Of a stretch of DNA of 17,295 nt, positions 7,745-14,213 are shown in pieces. Numbering within the stretch: position 1 is the stretch's first letter; every line of letters starts with the position of its first letter. This DNA comes from JAPXLN01 sp033809515 (GTDB lineage Bacteria; Bacillota; Sulfobacillia; Fermentithermobacillales; Fermentithermobacillaceae), in the NCBI GenBank assembly GCA_033809515.1, contig JAPXLN010000021.1, positions 1 to 17,295 of the forward strand, read 5' to 3'. The notes beneath the pieces were generated by a model. It saw only the letters and a program-made list of their open reading frames with translations, searched no databases and was not told where the DNA came from. The position numbers and the translations under genes are program-made.

Positions 7745-7930
7745 GGTGAGGTAGAGGCGCGGCGGCCATGAGTAGCTTCCCGAGAACGGCATCCATGAAG
7801 GAGCGCGAAAGGGACCGTCGCCGAAGCTGGATAGGATGCCAGTCCTAGCCCGCTGGGGGTGCAGCGAACAGCTGCACCACTGTCACTGCAGAACTGCCCT
7901 GGGGTCTGCAGTGAAGCGCTATCTCACAAC
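7745..7930 (+). promoter_or_regulatory. Lysine riboswitch (L box) aptamer
   Basis: The conserved 5' block GGTGAGGTAGAGGCGCGGC and the core GGACCGTCGCCGAAGC are diagnostic of L-box RNAs. The 3' strand GCGCTATCTCAC (7917-7927) closes helix P1 with GTGAGGTAG (7746-7754) through one G-U pair. A further long helix is visible at 7851-7913 (GGGTGCAG/CTGCACC and CTGCAG-type arms). It binds lysine and acts on the downstream gene, here lysA, which fits lysine feedback on its own last biosynthetic step. Confidence 0.93.
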
Positions 7931-7963
7931 CGGGGAAAGTGCAGGTCGTCGGCGGTTTGAATG

Positions 7964-7991
7964 GCCGTGCGAATGCACGGCTGTATTTATT
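7964..7991 (+). terminator. Riboswitch-controlled terminator
   Basis: GCCGTGC (7964-7970) and GCACGGC (7975-7981) form a perfect 7-bp stem with a GAAT loop, followed by the T-rich TGTATTTATT. It lies between the L-box aptamer and the lysA ribosome binding site, where the expression platform is expected: lysine-bound RNA would terminate here. I could not define the antiterminator with certainty. The hairpin overlaps an ATG at 7961, ruling that out as the likely lysA start. Confidence 0.75.
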
Positions 7992-8008
7992 GGAGGGAGA
8001 GGGATTCA

Positions 8009-9457
8009 TTGCAGGAAGCGTTACACGGAACGTTGCAGGGGACGTTGCAGGGAACGTTACAAGGAACGGTGCAAGGAACGTTGCAGGGAGCAAGACTCAC
8101 AGAAGAGGGCGGGTTTCGAGCAAATCCCCAGGGGCGCCTTGAGTTCGGAGGCTGTGACACTGTAAGCCTGGCACGCCAGTACGGCACGCCCCTCTACGTC
8201 ATGAACGAGGACATAATCCGGTCAAAAGCCCGGAGGTACGTTAGCGCCCTGGCGTCATGCTACCCTGATTCGAGAGTGGTCTACGCCGGCAAGGCGTTCT
8301 TGCCCATGTGGATGTGCGACATTGCCCACGAAGAAGGGCTCTGTCTGGATGTGGTCTCAGGCGGCGAGCTCTACACTGCGCTCAAAGCAGGGTTCCCTCC
8401 GGGCCGGATCTTCTTCCACGGGAACAACAAGTCCCATCAGGAAATCAGAATGGGCCTGGAAGCAGGCGTAGGCCGCTTCATCGTAGACAACTCCACGGAA
8501 GTAAGCGTTCTGTCGTCGCTTGCGCGCCAGATGGGCAGAAAGCCTGACATCCTGCTCAGAGTAGCTCCGGGAGTGGAGGCCCATACCCACACCTACATCG
8601 AGACCGGGCAGCTTGACTCCAAGTTCGGCTTTGGACTCTGCAACGGTCAGGCCTACCAGGCCATCAAGGCCATTTTGCAGGAAGGCGCGTTGAACCTCCG
8701 GGGCCTTCACTGCCACATAGGCTCTCAGATTACGGCAATGGACGGCCCAATCCTGGCAGCAAGACGCATGGTTGAGTTCATGGCCCGGCTCAAGAGGGAA
8801 CTGAACTATGAGGCCGGCGAGCTTAACCTGGGAGGAGGTCTGGGCATTGCGTACACCTCCGACGACAACCCGCCTTCTATTGAGTCGTACGTCAAGAGCC
8901 TCACCGGGGCTGTCATTGACGCAGTAAGCGAGGCCAATCTCAGACTCCCCCGGCTGTACTTGGAGCCCGGCAGGTCCATCGTAGGCGAGGCCGGCATCAC
9001 CCTGTACACAGCAGGGGCAGTCAAAGAGATCCCAGGCGTGCGCACCTACATATCCCTTGACGGCGGCATGGCCGATAACCCTCGCCCGGCCCTGTACGCC
9101 GCGACTTATAGGGCAATCGTGGCCAACCGGCCGTCAGACGCTCTCTCAGACACAGTGTGTCTTGCAGGCAAATGCTGCGAGTCCGGCGACATTCTCATCA
9201 AAGAAGCGCATGTTCCGGCCATCCGCTCAGGAGACACTGTGGCGGTCTTGTGCACAGGAGCGTACAACTACTCCATGGCATCTGGTTACAACAAACTTCC
9301 TCGGCCTGCGGTTGTTGCAGTTTCAGGGGGAAGAGCCAAGCTCATAGTCCTTCGGCAATCCTACGAGGACTTGCTGGCACGCGAAATCCCGCCTGCCAGG
9401 CTGCGTCGCAGTGCGGCGGCCTTCGAGCTTCCGGCAGCCACCGGCGGAGGCAGCTGA
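8009..9457 (+). CDS. lysA: Diaminopimelate decarboxylase
   Basis: Last step of lysine synthesis: meso-diaminopimelate to L-lysine and CO2, using PLP (fold-type III, alanine racemase-like barrel). Key sites are the PLP lysine in VVYAGKAF (K95 from this start), HGNNKS, HCHIGSQI, the glycine loop LNLGGGLGIAYT, LEPGRSIVGEAG, the cysteine of CCESGDIL and GAYNYSMASGYN. The start is set to TTG 8009 (about 482 residues) because the purine-rich GGAGGGAGAGGG at 7992-8003 precedes it, and because the in-frame ATG at 7961 lies inside the riboswitch terminator. The N-terminus carries a GTLQ repeat array directly before the family's usual first residues. Expressed from its own promoter under lysine control. 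Confidence 0.95.
   Translation: MQEALHGTLQGTLQGTLQGTVQGTLQGARLTEEGGFRANPQGRLEFGGCDTVSLARQYGTPLYVMNEDIIRSKARRYVSALASCYPDSRVVYAGKAFLPMWMCDIAHEEGLCLDVVSGGELYTALKAGFPPGRIFFHGNNKSHQEIRMGLEAGVGRFIVDNSTEVSVLSSLARQMGRKPDILLRVAPGVEAHTHTYIETGQLDSKFGFGLCNGQAYQAIKAILQEGALNLRGLHCHIGSQITAMDGPILAARRMVEFMARLKRELNYEAGELNLGGGLGIAYTSDDNPPSIESYVKSLTGAVIDAVSEANLRLPRLYLEPGRSIVGEAGITLYTAGAVKEIPGVRTYISLDGGMADNPRPALYAATYRAIVANRPSDALSDTVCLAGKCCESGDILIKEAHVPAIRSGDTVAVLCTGAYNYSMASGYNKLPRPAVVAVSGGRAKLIVLRQSYEDLLAREIPPARLRRSAAAFELPAATGGGS
8018..8089 (+). repeat. 12-bp in-frame repeat at the LysA N-terminus
   Basis: Six 12-bp units: the first is gcgttacacgga, then variants of acgttgcaggga. They encode ALHG, then TLQG, TLQG, TLQG, TVQG and TLQG. 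The first unit corresponds to the LHGT motif that normally opens LysA proteins, so the array looks like an amplification of native sequence. Confidence 0.9.
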
Positions 9458-9471
9458 CCTGGCGGGCGGTC

Positions 9472-9490
9472 CGGGGCTGTGCCGGCCCCG
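9472..9490 (+). terminator. GC-rich hairpin after lysA
   Basis: CGGGGC (9472-9477) pairs with GCCCCG (9485-9490) 15 bp after the lysA stop. There is no T-run, so intrinsic termination would be weak. The rest of the 207-bp gap up to the next gene shows only a ribosome binding site near its end. Confidence 0.35.
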
Positions 9491-9664
9491 CCGGTACCTT
9501 GGTCTGCGGGAGCCTTTGAGCATGTTGCTTCCAGCCAGAAGGTTGCATAAGGGGTAACGGACGGAACCGGGGGCCATGTTTGGGAGTCTAACTAATGATG
9601 GGATTGCAGTGCCGAGTAGCATGTGCTGTGCAGGTTTTCGCCGGTATGCAGGAGGTATTTTGCC

Positions 9665-10777
9665 ATGCAGCGCTCTAACGGGTGGACTGTTTTGTTCCTT
9701 ATGATTTTGCTGGGTGTTCTTGGCCTTGACATGGTTCAGGTGGGTCGCCTCGGAAGAGAGGTCCAGTCGCTCAAGGACCAGGTGGCGGTACAGGCGCAGA
9801 ACATTAGCGACCTGATTTCTGTGCGAAGTCAGGTGACGTCTGTGCAGAAGGAAATGAGGGAACTGGCCGAAGCGCAGAGCTGGGCGTCTGGGCTGGAGGT
9901 TTCTTCCATTGGGTATAATGAGCGTTCGCTCGGGATCAGATTATCGTGGCGTCTGAAGGAGTACACTGAAGGGTCGACGGTGACGTTGTATTGGCAGGAA
10001 CCCGGGGCGTCTGAGTTCAGGCCGATAGAGGCAGACCTGGTCGGGGACACGGGTTTTGAGGTCCGGACTGAGGTTCCTCTTGTAGTCGCTCCGGCCATGA
10101 CCGTTGTCTGGCAGAAGACGTCGGTGACAGGGTCTAAGCAGGCTCAGATAAAGGATCACGCAACTGCTATGGTCATGGAGCCGGAGATTGCCGGGGGTCA
10201 GATATACCGGTATTACATATGTATGAAAGCAGGAAACCAGGTTAGGAGCACCGATGTTAAGGCCCTTGATCTAGGCAGGCTGCGGGCCTCGGTCACTGCG
10301 GACTTGCAGGTCAAACTTTGCGACGAGGGAAGCAAGGGTCTGACGGTGACTGTGAACGAGGAGCTGGGAAACGTGTTCTTTGCCCGGTACCGGCTTGAGC
10401 ATGTGAAACTGGAAGGCGTGCGTGACGGTGCTGCGGTTTTCGCCAAGGAACTTCCTGTTGTAGCTACGCTGGAAGTCGGCGGCGGGGAAGGGGGCGCCGG
10501 TGCAGGCGGGACCGGTGGAGGCGGTGCTGGAACCGGCACTGGAACCGGTACGGGGACTGGTACGGGGACTGGTACGGGGACTGGTACGGGGACTGGCACG
10601 GGGACTGGCGTCGGAACCGGGACGGGTGAGCCTGGATCCGGCGTTCCGGGCGGCAAGGGCGTTCCGGTCTTTGAGGTTGTCCTTGGCCCTGAGGAGGCAA
10701 AGGTGGATTCTGTGTGGTTGGTGGCTGAATTTGAGGGAGGAAGGTCTGTGCGCAGGGCAATAAGCATGGAGTTTTAG
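9665..10777 (+). CDS. Unknown membrane-anchored coiled-coil protein with Gly-Thr repeat
   Basis: No family recognised. The ATG at 9665 is preferred because AGGAGG at 9650-9655 precedes it; an in-frame start at 9623 lacks one. The ~370-residue product has an N-terminal hydrophobic anchor (TVLFLMILLGVLGLDMVQV, residues ~7-26). Next comes a probable coiled coil of about 50 residues (REVQSLKDQVAVQAQNISDL ... QKEMRELAEAQSW). A beta-rich region of ~200 residues follows, then the Gly-Thr array (residues ~289-320), then a short C-terminal strand region. The topology suggests a protein anchored in the membrane with an extracytoplasmic domain; the repeat would act as a flexible linker. The next gene begins 47 bp later with a similar anchored design, so the two may work together. 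Confidence 0.7.
   Translation: MQRSNGWTVLFLMILLGVLGLDMVQVGRLGREVQSLKDQVAVQAQNISDLISVRSQVTSVQKEMRELAEAQSWASGLEVSSIGYNERSLGIRLSWRLKEYTEGSTVTLYWQEPGASEFRPIEADLVGDTGFEVRTEVPLVVAPAMTVVWQKTSVTGSKQAQIKDHATAMVMEPEIAGGQIYRYYICMKAGNQVRSTDVKALDLGRLRASVTADLQVKLCDEGSKGLTVTVNEELGNVFFARYRLEHVKLEGVRDGAAVFAKELPVVATLEVGGGEGGAGAGGTGGGGAGTGTGTGTGTGTGTGTGTGTGTGTGTGVGTGTGEPGSGVPGGKGVPVFEVVLGPEEAKVDSVWLVAEFEGGRSVRRAISMEF
10529..10624 (+). repeat. 12-bp in-frame Gly-Thr repeat
   Basis: Eight 12-bp units run from ggaaccggcact through gggactggtacg (three perfect copies in tandem) to ggaaccgggacg. They encode alternating Gly-Thr. The centre is homogeneous and the edges are degenerate, as expected for slippage or unequal exchange. 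Confidence 0.93.
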
Positions 10778-10824
10778 CCTGGCCTGCGTGGGCCGGCGAT
10801 CACAACGTGGGAGGGAGCTAAGTG

Positions 10825-11310
10825 ATGGCTGCTCAGTCAATGGTATGGCACAGCTCGCGAAGGCGCATAGTTCTCGGATTTTCCGCTGCTTTGATCGTAG
10901 TTGCCGGGGCGTTTTTTCTTGGATTGGCCCAATCGCCTAATCTGCGCGTGCAGGTGTTCGGCGAGTGGGGGTACAGGCACCTTGTGGACCTGGACACGAA
11001 AGTCAAATGGATAAACGACCATTGGGGCGATTGGGGTGTCGGCCTGGGCCTTGGCGGAGGTTCTACGCTCTTTAAGTACTCTCGGGATGTGGTTAGCCTT
11101 ATGGGGGTTGACCCTGTATGCCTTGGTGTCTTTGACCTAGATAAGGGTTCCTTCTCGGGCGCGACCCCCCTAAGACAGCTCGACGACGGCACCTTCGTGC
11201 TGGACTCCTCGCAGTACCCCATAAGGATTTATCTGAATGTCGTTGAACAGTGGGATGAAGGCAACGGTCCTCATATCAGAGCTCTGGTTCGGGCCGAGAA
11301 GGCGCCGTGA
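10825..11310 (+). CDS. Unknown single-pass membrane protein
   Basis: No family recognised; about 161 residues. The ATG at 10825 has GGGAGGGA at 10809-10816; a GTG one codon upstream is equally possible. A basic stretch (SSRRR) precedes one hydrophobic segment (IVLGFSAALIVVAGAFFLGL, ~15-34), typical of an N-in signal anchor. The rest is a predicted extracytoplasmic domain rich in Gly, Asp and Trp (WINDHWGDWGVGLGLGGG). It follows the 9665 gene with 47 bp between and is likely in the same operon. Its last ~140 bp overlap, on the other strand, the extended reading frame of the HEPN gene. Confidence 0.65.
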   Translation: MAAQSMVWHSSRRRIVLGFSAALIVVAGAFFLGLAQSPNLRVQVFGEWGYRHLVDLDTKVKWINDHWGDWGVGLGLGGGSTLFKYSRDVVSLMGVDPVCLGVFDLDKGSFSGATPLRQLDDGTFVLDSSQYPIRIYLNVVEQWDEGNGPHIRALVRAEKAP

Positions 11311-11697
11311 GCAACCGGCTTGGGACCGGAAGCAACGGGACGTAGTATACAGCTCAGACGGTGAAACCTCGTAATAGAGATGGACCATGCGGTTTCGGTA
11401 ACCGGCCATCTTGATGAGGGTGAAGACGAAATCCGGAGGGACGACTTCCAAGGCACCCAGGCCCTGGGCGATAGTCTTGTACTCCCTTGCCAGGTCGCTG
11501 TGACCCGATTTGGCCAGTAGATGGCGACCGATGTCAAACACTGCTTCCAGAGACCTTCTAAGGAAGCTTTCGGCAGCGCCAACGTTCCTCGGATCTGCAA
11601 GGAACTCGGTTTCTGAATATGCGGCAAGCGAGTCAAGTTGGTGTATGAGTTCAATTATCAGGCTTAGCCTCGATTCAACGAGTGTACGGTTTATCAT
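11170..11697 (-). CDS. HEPN-domain toxin (HepT/DUF86-like), C-terminus altered
   Basis: Toxin-like partner of the MNT gene upstream. The HEPN RNase motif R-X4-H-X-Y is present as RNRMVHLY (R101, H106, Y108) in the typical context MAGYRNRMVH, and the helical N-terminal part (RRSLEAVFDIGRHLLAKSG) fits the DUF86 family. In studied pairs the motif tyrosine is the residue the antitoxin modifies with AMP. The ATG at 11697 has GGAGG six nt upstream, and the frame overlaps the MNT gene by 23 bp, so they are translationally coupled. After residue ~117 (ELY) the sequence stops looking like the family. It runs 58 residues further into the opposite-strand gene, so the native C-terminus seems lost by deletion or rearrangement. 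Confidence 0.78.
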   Translation of the reverse strand: MINRTLVESRLSLIIELIHQLDSLAAYSETEFLADPRNVGAAESFLRRSLEAVFDIGRHLLAKSGHSDLAREYKTIAQGLGALEVVPPDFVFTLIKMAGYRNRMVHLYYEVSPSELYTTSRCFRSQAGCSRRLLGPNQSSDMRTVAFIPLFNDIQINPYGVLRGVQHEGAVVELS

Positions 11698-12205
11698 ATG
11701 TTTCCTCCAGCCTTTCCCTATGGAAGAGATCCAGAAAGGGTTTGAAATCTGCAGCGCGAGCCAGGATGCGTTCTTCGTATGTCTCGCGGAGTTTTTCGTT
11801 CTCGGAAAGTATACAGTGGCCGCAGATAGCTTCTGCCTGAAGGACTGAATGGCTTTCTTCGAGCAAGACCAGGTCTACAGAGAATGGCTGAAACAAGTCC
11901 TGAAGTTCAATAGACAGGGTGCTGTAAAGATCCACCCGCTCAAGGGGGGGCATCTCTCGGCGCAGCAAGACAACTCCGATGTCCAGATCGGCGAGGGGGT
12001 CCGACAGTTCCGGGTGTATACTTTCGTGTAGGCCTTCGTGTAAGCGCTCGTATGAGCCTTCGTATGAGCCTTCGCCTTCAAAGTATTGCTTACCCAGGTC
12101 AGACTGGGATCCGAAAAGGTATACAAGTTTGAGTCCGTAGCGCTGAGATATGCTGGCAAGCTGCCGGTGCCGGGCCTCCCGTGCGTTCTCTGGCAATAGG
12201 CTCAC
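11675..12205 (-). CDS. MNT-family nucleotidyltransferase antitoxin (MntA-like) with repeat insertion
   Basis: Predicted minimal nucleotidyltransferase of 176 residues; MntA-type relatives neutralise the HEPN toxin by transferring AMP to its motif tyrosine. The catalytic GS motif is in YLFGSQSDLG (G32, S33) and the metal aspartates are in LADLDIGVVL (D73, D75). Normally about ten residues separate these motifs. Here about 30 extra residues are inserted, mostly a tandem EGSY/EGLH-type repeat, so activity must tolerate a long loop next to the active site. The start is GTG 12205, or TTG 12196, which has AGGTGA 5 nt upstream. It precedes and overlaps the HEPN gene, the usual antitoxin-first order. 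Confidence 0.82.
   Translation of the reverse strand: MSLLPENAREARHRQLASISQRYGLKLVYLFGSQSDLGKQYFEGEGSYEGSYERLHEGLHESIHPELSDPLADLDIGVVLLRREMPPLERVDLYSTLSIELQDLFQPFSVDLVLLEESHSVLQAEAICGHCILSENEKLRETYEERILARAADFKPFLDLFHRERLEETYDKPYTR
12014..12073 (-). repeat. 12-bp in-frame repeat inside the MNT gene
   Basis: Five 12-bp units, read on the minus strand as gaaggctcatac (twice), gagcgcttacac, gaaggcctacac and gaaagtatacac. They encode EGSY, EGSY, ERLH, EGLH and ESIH, between the GS motif and the DxD motif. Confidence 0.88.
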
Positions 12206-12446
12206 CTCTTCGAACTAAGTCTTCCAGTCCGTTCCTCACATCAGTCACTTGTCTGAGAGCAAAAGAGACGAGTATATGCTTATTGTACCATGCCTTGGGG
12301 AATTCTGCCATTATGCATTTCTGCAGGTGTCTGAACACGTCCCATCCCTGCTTGAACCGAATGGGGCGAAGAAAGCCTCCGCCCCGCCGGTTTGCTTCCT
12401 GCTTGCTGCCGGTTCGCCGCCTATTTGCTGTCTGCTTGTTGTCTGC
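12206..12446. other. Gap between araC and the MNT gene
   Basis: 241 bp with no confident gene. On the minus strand it holds the tail of the 11-bp repeat array, a 6-bp GGGGCG/CGCCCC hairpin (12363-12385) and a possible -10 box TACAAT near 12285 without a clear -35. A 79-codon minus-strand frame (12099-12338) covers much of it but overlaps the MNT gene by 107 bp and is not recognised. Confidence 0.5.
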
Positions 12447-12470
12447 TTATCGCTGGTTGGTCGTCTGCTT
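12383..12470 (-). repeat. 11-bp tandem repeat crossing the araC stop codon
   Basis: Eight 11-bp units can be laid end to end. On the minus strand they read like aagcagacgac, aagcagacaac, aagcagacagc, gaaccggcagc and aagcaggaagc. The TAA of the araC gene (12447-12449) lies inside the array, so part encodes the last residues (KQTTNQR) and part is non-coding. Confidence 0.7.
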
Positions 12471-13364
12471 GCCCAGTTCCTTCACGGGTCTTGCCTCGAT
12501 ATACCCTCTCTCTCCCATTGGGGCCAGCTGGAATCGTGGAGCATCTTCATCAGCCCATTGCCATCCGTAGAGAACCGGGTCAAACTCCTCGATAGCCCTC
12601 CATACAGCCCTGATAGCTTCACCCATCTTCTCTTCAGGATAGGGCGGACCCTGAAAAACCATCATGTGGCAGGGCCCGAGCTTGATGATGTCCATCCCTT
12701 CCGGGATAGGCCCCGCGTAGTCCAAGGGGACCTCTATACCCTGAACGTAGCGGGAGGTTCCCGGCGCACGCAGCTTCTCTGGAAGCCATGCGCCGATGGG
12801 CTCGTACAACGCACCTTTGACGCTCTCCAACACGCCCCAGACGTCGCAACCCACTTCTTCGCAATACTCCATGTAGTGTGTGGCCGCTTTTCCGCGTTGG
12901 AGGATGAACTTGCGCTCCGGCCGGCTGATAACCTGAGTAAAAATCGTCTGGATGTTCACGTTTTCCATGGTGGCATCTCCTTTCTCCGCGTGCAGATAGA
13001 ATAGGTAGGCACTGCGCGGCTGAAACAGCCGGATGGGAGGGGCCGTCTGACGGTAGCGGCGGGGTGACATCCCGAATCTGCTTGAGAAGGCACGGGTGAA
13101 CCCTTCGTGGGACCCGAATACATACTCGAGGGCTACGTCCAGAACCCGCTTCCTCGTGTCACGCAGCTCCAGGGCTGCCCGGGACAGCCTGCGAGCGCGC
13201 ACGTACTCGAAGGGGCCTATGCCCACATACTTCGTAAAGAGCCTGCTGGCGTGTTCTGGAGCATATCCGGCCACGTTGGCCAGAGCGCTCAACGTAATAG
13301 CGTCTTGCAGGTGAGACTCGATGTAGTCCTGCATTCGCTGAACCGCTCGGACCTGTTCCTTCAC
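12447..13364 (-). CDS. AraC-family regulator with GyrI-like effector domain
   Basis: About 305 residues. An N-terminal AraC-type DNA-binding domain (~1-107) has two helix-turn-helix units (ITLSALANVAGYAPEHASRL and VLDVALEYVFGSHEGFTRAF) ending in the usual FGMSPRRYR. It is followed by a GyrI-like small-molecule-binding domain (~132-290), as in the Rob/BmrR-type architecture (KLGPCHMMVFQGPPYPEEKM, VLYGWQWADEDAPRFQLAPM, GYIEARPVK). This combination usually senses hydrophobic or cationic compounds; the ligand here is unknown. The GTG start at 13364 has a perfect AGGAGGTGA (13369-13377) with 7-nt spacing to the core AGGAGG. The C-terminal tail is made of the 11-bp repeat array. Confidence 0.92.
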   Translation of the reverse strand: MKEQVRAVQRMQDYIESHLQDAITLSALANVAGYAPEHASRLFTKYVGIGPFEYVRARRLSRAALELRDTRKRVLDVALEYVFGSHEGFTRAFSSRFGMSPRRYRQTAPPIRLFQPRSAYLFYLHAEKGDATMENVNIQTIFTQVISRPERKFILQRGKAATHYMEYCEEVGCDVWGVLESVKGALYEPIGAWLPEKLRAPGTSRYVQGIEVPLDYAGPIPEGMDIIKLGPCHMMVFQGPPYPEEKMGEAIRAVWRAIEEFDPVLYGWQWADEDAPRFQLAPMGERGYIEARPVKELGKQTTNQR

Positions 13365-13377
13365 AGTGTCACCTCCT

Positions 13378-14076
13378 GCGGTCTGTCCGCCGTTCGCACG
13401 TCATCTATCCGCTGTCTGTCCGCCGCCAGCCTGTCATCTGCCCTCCGTCTGTTCTCCCACTGCCATCTGTCACAGAGTATAATGCGGATACAGGCCCGGA
13501 TTCTTGACCCTCCTTGATGATCTGCGGCAGACTATCCGACTGCCGCGGTAACAGACGCACATACGGTCGCGTAATCGATGGAAAAACCAGGAGCTCACCT
13601 CTCAATATTCCCGGCTGAGGCGACCGGGTAGGTCAAGTCCCAGATTAGCAGTAAAAGCGTGTTGGGCCTCATATGGCTACGATGACCGACCCCGGGTGTC
13701 GCGCTGATTATATAAAGCACTACTGCTGTGAGCAACCGCAAAACCGGCACCCCAAGTTATTAGGAGCTCTCGCCTGTTTCCTGGGTAGGCCATGCCGCGG
13801 GGTGTTCAAGACCCCAGCGTTTGGGTGGTTCTCCAGGGGATCTGAGGTCTTCTGGAAAAGCTGCGCAGCGCACTACGACCCAATAGCCCATTTACACAAA
13901 AGCCTCCGCGCTCCTACTGGAGGTCAAGTTGCTCGTTTTCCGGACAACTTCTCCAGAAACCTGCTTGACAGACGAGCAAGCTAGAAGGAAAGCTGCTCGT
14001 TTTACGAGCAACTTAGGGTCGGGAAACATAGGCAAGTTTCGGAAGTGTGGGGGAAGAAGGATTCGGAAAGCGAGTG
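13378..14076. other. Long intergenic region between araC and the hut leader
   Basis: No gene that I can support. A 103-codon plus-strand frame (13673-13984) has no recognisable domain and no ribosome binding site. Near araC (about 13380-13490) there are degenerate GCGGACAGAC / GCGGATAGATG-like repeats read on the minus strand. A TATAAT occurs at 13478-13483 without a matching -35. Two related hairpins occur at 13926-13950 and 13990-14014. The hut promoter should lie near the right end, but I cannot place it. Confidence 0.6.
13990..14014 (+). repeat. Hairpin with a diverged upstream copy
   Basis: AAGCTGCTCGT (13990-14000) pairs with ACGAGCAACTT (14004-14014) with one mismatch and a TTT loop. 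A related element lies at 13926-13950, where AAGTTGCTCGTTTT is followed by CAACTT. The two share TGCTCGTTTT and the ending CAACTT, so they look like copies of one small palindromic element. Confidence 0.6.
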
Positions 14077-14117
14077 TAGAAATCTCTTAGAGTCAGCCCA
14101 GAGACGGTAGACATGAG
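14077..14117 (+). promoter_or_regulatory. Possible HutP RNA-binding site in the hutH leader
   Basis: HutP is known to bind clustered NAG triplets in RNA. Immediately before the terminator the leader has TAG at 14077, TAG at 14088, CAG at 14094, CAG at 14099, TAG at 14108 and GAG at 14115. The spacing is irregular compared with the known 4-nt spacing, so this is inferred from position and content. Confidence 0.4.
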
Positions 14118-14139
14118 GGGGCCCACGTGGCCCCTTTTT
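14116..14139 (+). terminator. Rho-independent terminator in the hutH leader
   Basis: Stem AGGGGGCC (14116-14123, counting one G-T and one A-T closing pair into the T-run) with GGCCCC (14129-14134), loop CACGT, then TTTTT (14135-14139). It ends 75 bp before the hutH start, with no gene immediately upstream, so it is best read as a leader attenuator. GCCCACGT (14121-14128) can instead pair with GCGTGGGC (14154-14161) further down. Confidence 0.82.
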
Positions 14140-14213
14140 GCTTTCTGCGCTGAGCGTGGGCGCCGACACAGAAGGAAAGTGGGAATTCTATTGGCTGAGG
14201 AGAGTGAGATGAC

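Noticed and set aside
12099..12338. 79-codon minus-strand frame upstream of the MNT gene
   Set aside because: Overlaps MNT by 107 bp in another frame, not recognisable, and no clear ribosome binding site.
12363..12385. GGGGCG/CGCCCC hairpin as terminator of araC
   Set aside because: Only 6 bp with an 11-nt loop, and no T-run on the minus strand.
13673..13984. 103-codon plus-strand frame in the araC-hut gap
   Set aside because: No domain, no ribosome binding site, and it contains one of the palindromic elements; probably chance.
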